Positions 7,923-10,165 of a stretch of DNA of 10,165 bases are shown piece by piece (position 1 is the first letter of the stretch; each line of letters begins with the position of its first letter). Origin of the DNA: Rodentolepis nana (lineage: Eukaryota > Platyhelminthes > Cestoda > Cyclophyllidea > Hymenolepididae); assembly GCA_900617975.1 (NCBI GenBank), contig UZAE01002158.1:1-10165 (forward strand), written 5' to 3'. A program made the position numbers and the translations under genes. Under the pieces are notes generated by a model. The model made no database searches. It worked only from the letters and a program-made list of their open reading frames with translations, and was not told the DNA's origin.

Positions 7923-9169
7923 GTGAGTTTATTTGTTAATTGATATATTCAGTGACGACTAGGGTTTATTTCCAATAACTTGGGTGATCATAATATTTAC
8001 CTGTTAATCTGAATGCTGTGATGAATAATGTTTCACTCTACAGCTCCTTATCTATCCTGTCTAGATGACTGAATACGCTTATTGTCGAGGTTCCATATTG
8101 CTACTCTGTTCAACTTGTATTTTGGGTAAAGCTTTTCTCACTGGGCTTTGGTTTTAGTAAATTAGATGCTTAGTGTTTGAACTTATATTAGAGAATCTTC
8201 ATTTATCGTTTCAACTTGAGAAATTCACGCTTGAGTGCCTTTTTGATACTAAAAAAGCGACGACGACAAGAATCAGTAAAATGACCTTTATACTCGTATG
8301 ATTACTGAAGTTGTTCTTACAAATATAGCTCTTATAAAAATTAGTTATATTCATTGCAATTCAAGTTTATTCCTGATGTTATGTTTGGTAGTTGATGAAG
8401 GTTGCATATTCGTATTTAGATCTGCTGAATAGCACCTTTTTGTTGAGCTATAGATCTTAAGGTTGTTTGTCCTAAATTTGGAATGATTAACGTTGAATTC
8501 GACTTGCTTATTTATAGACATTTGACTTCAATATAGGAATATAAGCTTGGCACATCCACATCAGTTGATACTCTAATCATGACTGTGTTTGGAATTCATA
8601 CAGTCAGGTTGAAGCACGAATTTTCATATGATTTGAAACAATATTGTTCTAGAATTCACCTGTAACCTTCTGGCACATATAACACCTTAAATTTATTTAA
8701 ATGTTCAATTAAATCCTCATTCACTGTTGAATCAATGGCCTCCCTTCTGCACCCATCTTTCATTGGTACATCAACGCGTCCATATGTGCCACCTTGTGCC
8801 AATTGGCTTCCAGCCTTCACACCCACTCTTGCACCGTGCGTGAATAGAATAGAATGAATTAATGGAGACGGCAGCGCACACGCATATATCTGACTGCTGC
8901 CACATAGGCACACAAGCAAGTAGTCATGCTTTTGCCCTCTGAGCGGCGTCTTTTATCCACGGAAGGAGGGTCGTCGGCAGAGTTATCACCACATCATCAT
9001 CCCGTGGTACTGTCACGTAGCAACAGTGCCTCTTCCACTTCTATAGCCTCGTCTTCTCCCTCTCTAGGTATCTGCGCTGAGTGTGGTGGAAGGATTACTA
9101 ATGTTGCGACGGCTTGCCAAGCTCTCGGATGCTTTTACCATGATAAATGCTTCGTCTGCTGTTGCTGTC
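7544..9169 (+). CDS. Ajuba/LIMD1/WTIP-family LIM protein, 5' part of gene (3' end off window)
   Basis: Ajuba-family proteins have a Pro/Ser-rich leader and three C-terminal LIM domains. They act at cell junctions and bind and restrain LATS in the Hippo pathway. Joined exons (7544-7922 and 8924-9169) give 208 codons plus one base. The leader has a PPxY motif at residues 9-12, four Ser-Pro sites between residues 28 and 47 and a Ser/Gly tract at about 92-117. LIM domain 1 begins at C177: ligands C177, C180, H199 and C202 form zinc module 1, and C205 and C208 start module 2. The segment ACQALGCFYHDKCFVCCCC matches the Ajuba/LIMD1/WTIP LIM1 signature (ACQA-x3-YH-x2-CF) better than zyxin or LPP. 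LIM2, LIM3 and the stop lie beyond the right edge. Linking the two exons rests on matching phase and adjacency. Confidence 0.82.
7838..7873 (+). repeat. AGT-codon repeat encoding a Ser/Gly/Asn tract in the LIM protein
   Basis: Imperfect AGT repeat in frame, with single GGT, GGA and AAC codons. It encodes SSGGSSSSNSSG and is likely to vary in length between individuals. Confidence 0.85.
7923..8923 (+). other. LIM protein gene intron between leader and LIM1 exons (about 1 kb)
   Basis: Runs from donor GTGAGT at 7923 to acceptor AAGTAG at 8918-8923. Mostly T-rich on the plus strand. The last 270 bases are less biased and carry a minus-strand open frame (8656-8919) with possible splice sites. Confidence 0.7.
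8660..8827 (-). other. Exon-like open stretch antisense to the LIM gene intron, unassigned
   Basis: On the minus strand, a possible acceptor GTGCAAG is followed by 168 nt of open frame (VGVKAGSQLAQ, then YGRVDVPMKDGC, ending LYVPEGY). It ends TTACAG before a donor-like GTGAATT. The length is a multiple of three and the segment looks more protein-like than the surrounding DNA. I do not recognise the protein. It could be a transposon remnant, an exon of another gene, or chance. Confidence 0.2.
8924..9169 (+). CDS. LIM protein exon encoding the start of LIM domain 1
   Basis: The acceptor is AAGTAG, so the exon starts at 8924 (after TAG) or 8921 (after AAG). Both fit the phase 1 left by the previous exon, adding Val or Val-Val before MLLPSERR. 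A TAG at 8905-8907 closes the frame upstream. The exon ends TGCTGTC before the donor GTGAGT. It encodes a Ser-rich linker with HHH and RSNSAS, then ICAEC, 18 residues, YHDKC and FVCCCC. The intron cuts LIM1 inside its second zinc module; the matching remainder (GKAFY, CEED type) was not found in 9170-10165. The pyrimidine tract is weak. Confidence 0.88.
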
Positions 9170-9845
9170 GTGAGTTTTTCTTTTTATTTTCATACTTTCC
9201 ACTCTTTTTGAATGTTTGTCATTATTTAACTATTATAATTCTATATGATTAGTTCTTTAATAAATGGTTTACCGAAGGAGCAGACACAATGAAAAACTGA
9301 GATGAGTATAACTTGGCTATCAGGAAATCTCCCTTCATTTGATGTTTTGGATTCACCGCTCATTACTTGATGAGCATAATTCACGCTCTTTCATCTTCTA
9401 AAATTCTGAATTTTAAGTCTCTTCGCCTATTGGCTGGTTGGCAAACGTCAATGGATGGTCTCGTTTTTTCGCATTAACTTCCTTTAATAATGGTTAAATG
9501 CTTAGAGGGTAAATGTATTTTGCCATAGTGGACTGCTATTTCAAATATTTTCCCTCAGTTATGACTGATTTCAATTTATGCTTATTATCCTTGACAAAGA
9601 ATGTCAAGTTCTGAGTTTTATATTGTGCGGAATAGAATAGTTAGTGCGATTTAATACTGAAGTAGTTCATTCTTGAGGTTGTTGAAGTATTAGGCTGCGA
9701 TAAATTTGTCAACTTCCTGACTCGTTTGCCTGTTAGCGTTGAGATAGAGAACAGGTAAATTTAATTACTCAATCGTTAGTAGGATCTATTTTGCATCTTG
9801 ATCAAGTTTCTGTGGTAATTAGGTTCTGTCTTAAACATTTGATGA

Positions 9846-9863
9846 CCCCTCCCCCCTCCCCCC
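9846..9863. repeat. C-rich tract C4-T-C6-T-C6
   Basis: Three C runs separated by single T. The minus strand could form a G-quadruplex by splitting the six-G runs. Confidence 0.9.
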
Positions 9864-10102
9864 AATGTCTTGTGAACTTTCACACTAAGTTGAATGAGGT
9901 ATCTACTTCTGCATCAGGCTTGGCATTACTATGGTTACTCACACCCGCATTAGCTACTACCACAGTTCTTAGTCGACCGGTGAATCATCTGTCTAGCTAG
10001 AGTTCTTTGGCTCGATTTATTGGAGGTTGTAAGTTCTCTTGGAAATTCACCTTGTAAGTACAGCTTACTATCTACTCTGTTTAGAGTCGGGCTGTTAGGA
10101 CT

Positions 10103-10114
10103 GGGGGGGGGGGG
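10103..10114. repeat. Poly-G tract (12)
   Basis: Twelve G within the LIM gene intron, on the gene's sense strand. Confidence 0.95.
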
Positions 10115-10165
10115 AATAAAGTTTCCTCTGCGGTCGGTTGTCTTTATGCTAGTTGGAAGTTGGTT

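Larger units (their letters stand above)
9170..10165 (+). other. LIM protein gene intron after the first LIM1 exon, continuing off the right edge
   Basis: Begins GTGAGTTTTTC. T-rich on the plus strand. The open frame at 9791-10000 does not resemble a LIM segment, and no Cys/His pattern was seen elsewhere. It holds a C-rich tract (9846-9863), a 12-G run (10103-10114) and a small hairpin (CTTGACA / TGTCAAG, 9590-9608). Confidence 0.65.

Noticed and set aside
7689..7943. Second-frame open reading frame overlapping the leader exon.
   Set aside because: Shadow of the Pro/Ser-rich exon in another frame; its Val-rich tract is just the AGT repeat read out of frame.
9791..10000. Plus-strand open frame as a continuation of LIM domain 1.
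   Set aside because: It has no Cys/His zinc spacing and no aromatic or acidic LIM signature, and it overlaps the C-rich tract.

Overview
The window looks like AT-rich, intron-rich animal nuclear DNA. It holds the 5' halves of two protein-coding genes that point away from each other. There are no bacterial-type operons or ribosome binding sites. Coding exons are short, have GT..AG boundaries, keep reading frame across introns, and sit in long T-rich introns. A parasitic flatworm (tapeworm or fluke) would fit the gene structure and protein divergence, but that is an inference and nothing here proves it.

Left gene, minus strand (4525 down to 1594, continuing off the left edge): a MOB1/Mats ortholog, the adaptor that activates LATS/NDR kinases in the Hippo pathway. 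Three exons were reconstructed: a 14-nt first coding exon (4512-4525), exon 2 (3767-3993) and exon 3 (1594-1821). The splice phases agree exactly (2, 1, 1). Together they encode the first 156 residues, through the first zinc-binding cysteine pair. The exons for the zinc-binding histidines and the MST-binding basic pocket are not in the window.

Right gene, plus strand (7544 to 9169, continuing off the right edge): an Ajuba/LIMD1/WTIP-type LIM protein. One exon (7501 or 7537 to 7922) encodes a Pro/Ser-rich leader with an N-terminal PPxY motif. A second exon (8924-9169) encodes more Ser-rich leader and the first part of LIM domain 1. The rest of the LIM region is off the window.

Centre: around 4723-4743, about 200 bases upstream of the MOB1 start, lies a perfect inverted repeat made of two TATAAAA boxes facing opposite ways. 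The base composition changes at the same place: the plus strand is A-rich to the left and T-rich to the right, so both genes are T-rich on their sense strand. The simplest reading is a bidirectional promoter driving a LATS activator (MOB1) in one direction and a LATS-binding inhibitor family (Ajuba) in the other. In flies and mammals these two families act in opposite senses on the same kinase, so a shared promoter would be an unusual wiring of the Hippo pathway.

Other points: a 57-nt in-frame stretch inside MOB1 exon 2 with intron-like ends, whose removal would restore near-normal MOB1 length; an Asp-to-Glu change at the position known for LATS contact; tandem acceptors in the LIM gene; an exon-like open stretch antisense to the LIM gene intron; a strong hairpin at 1044-1078; and long C/G homopolymers.
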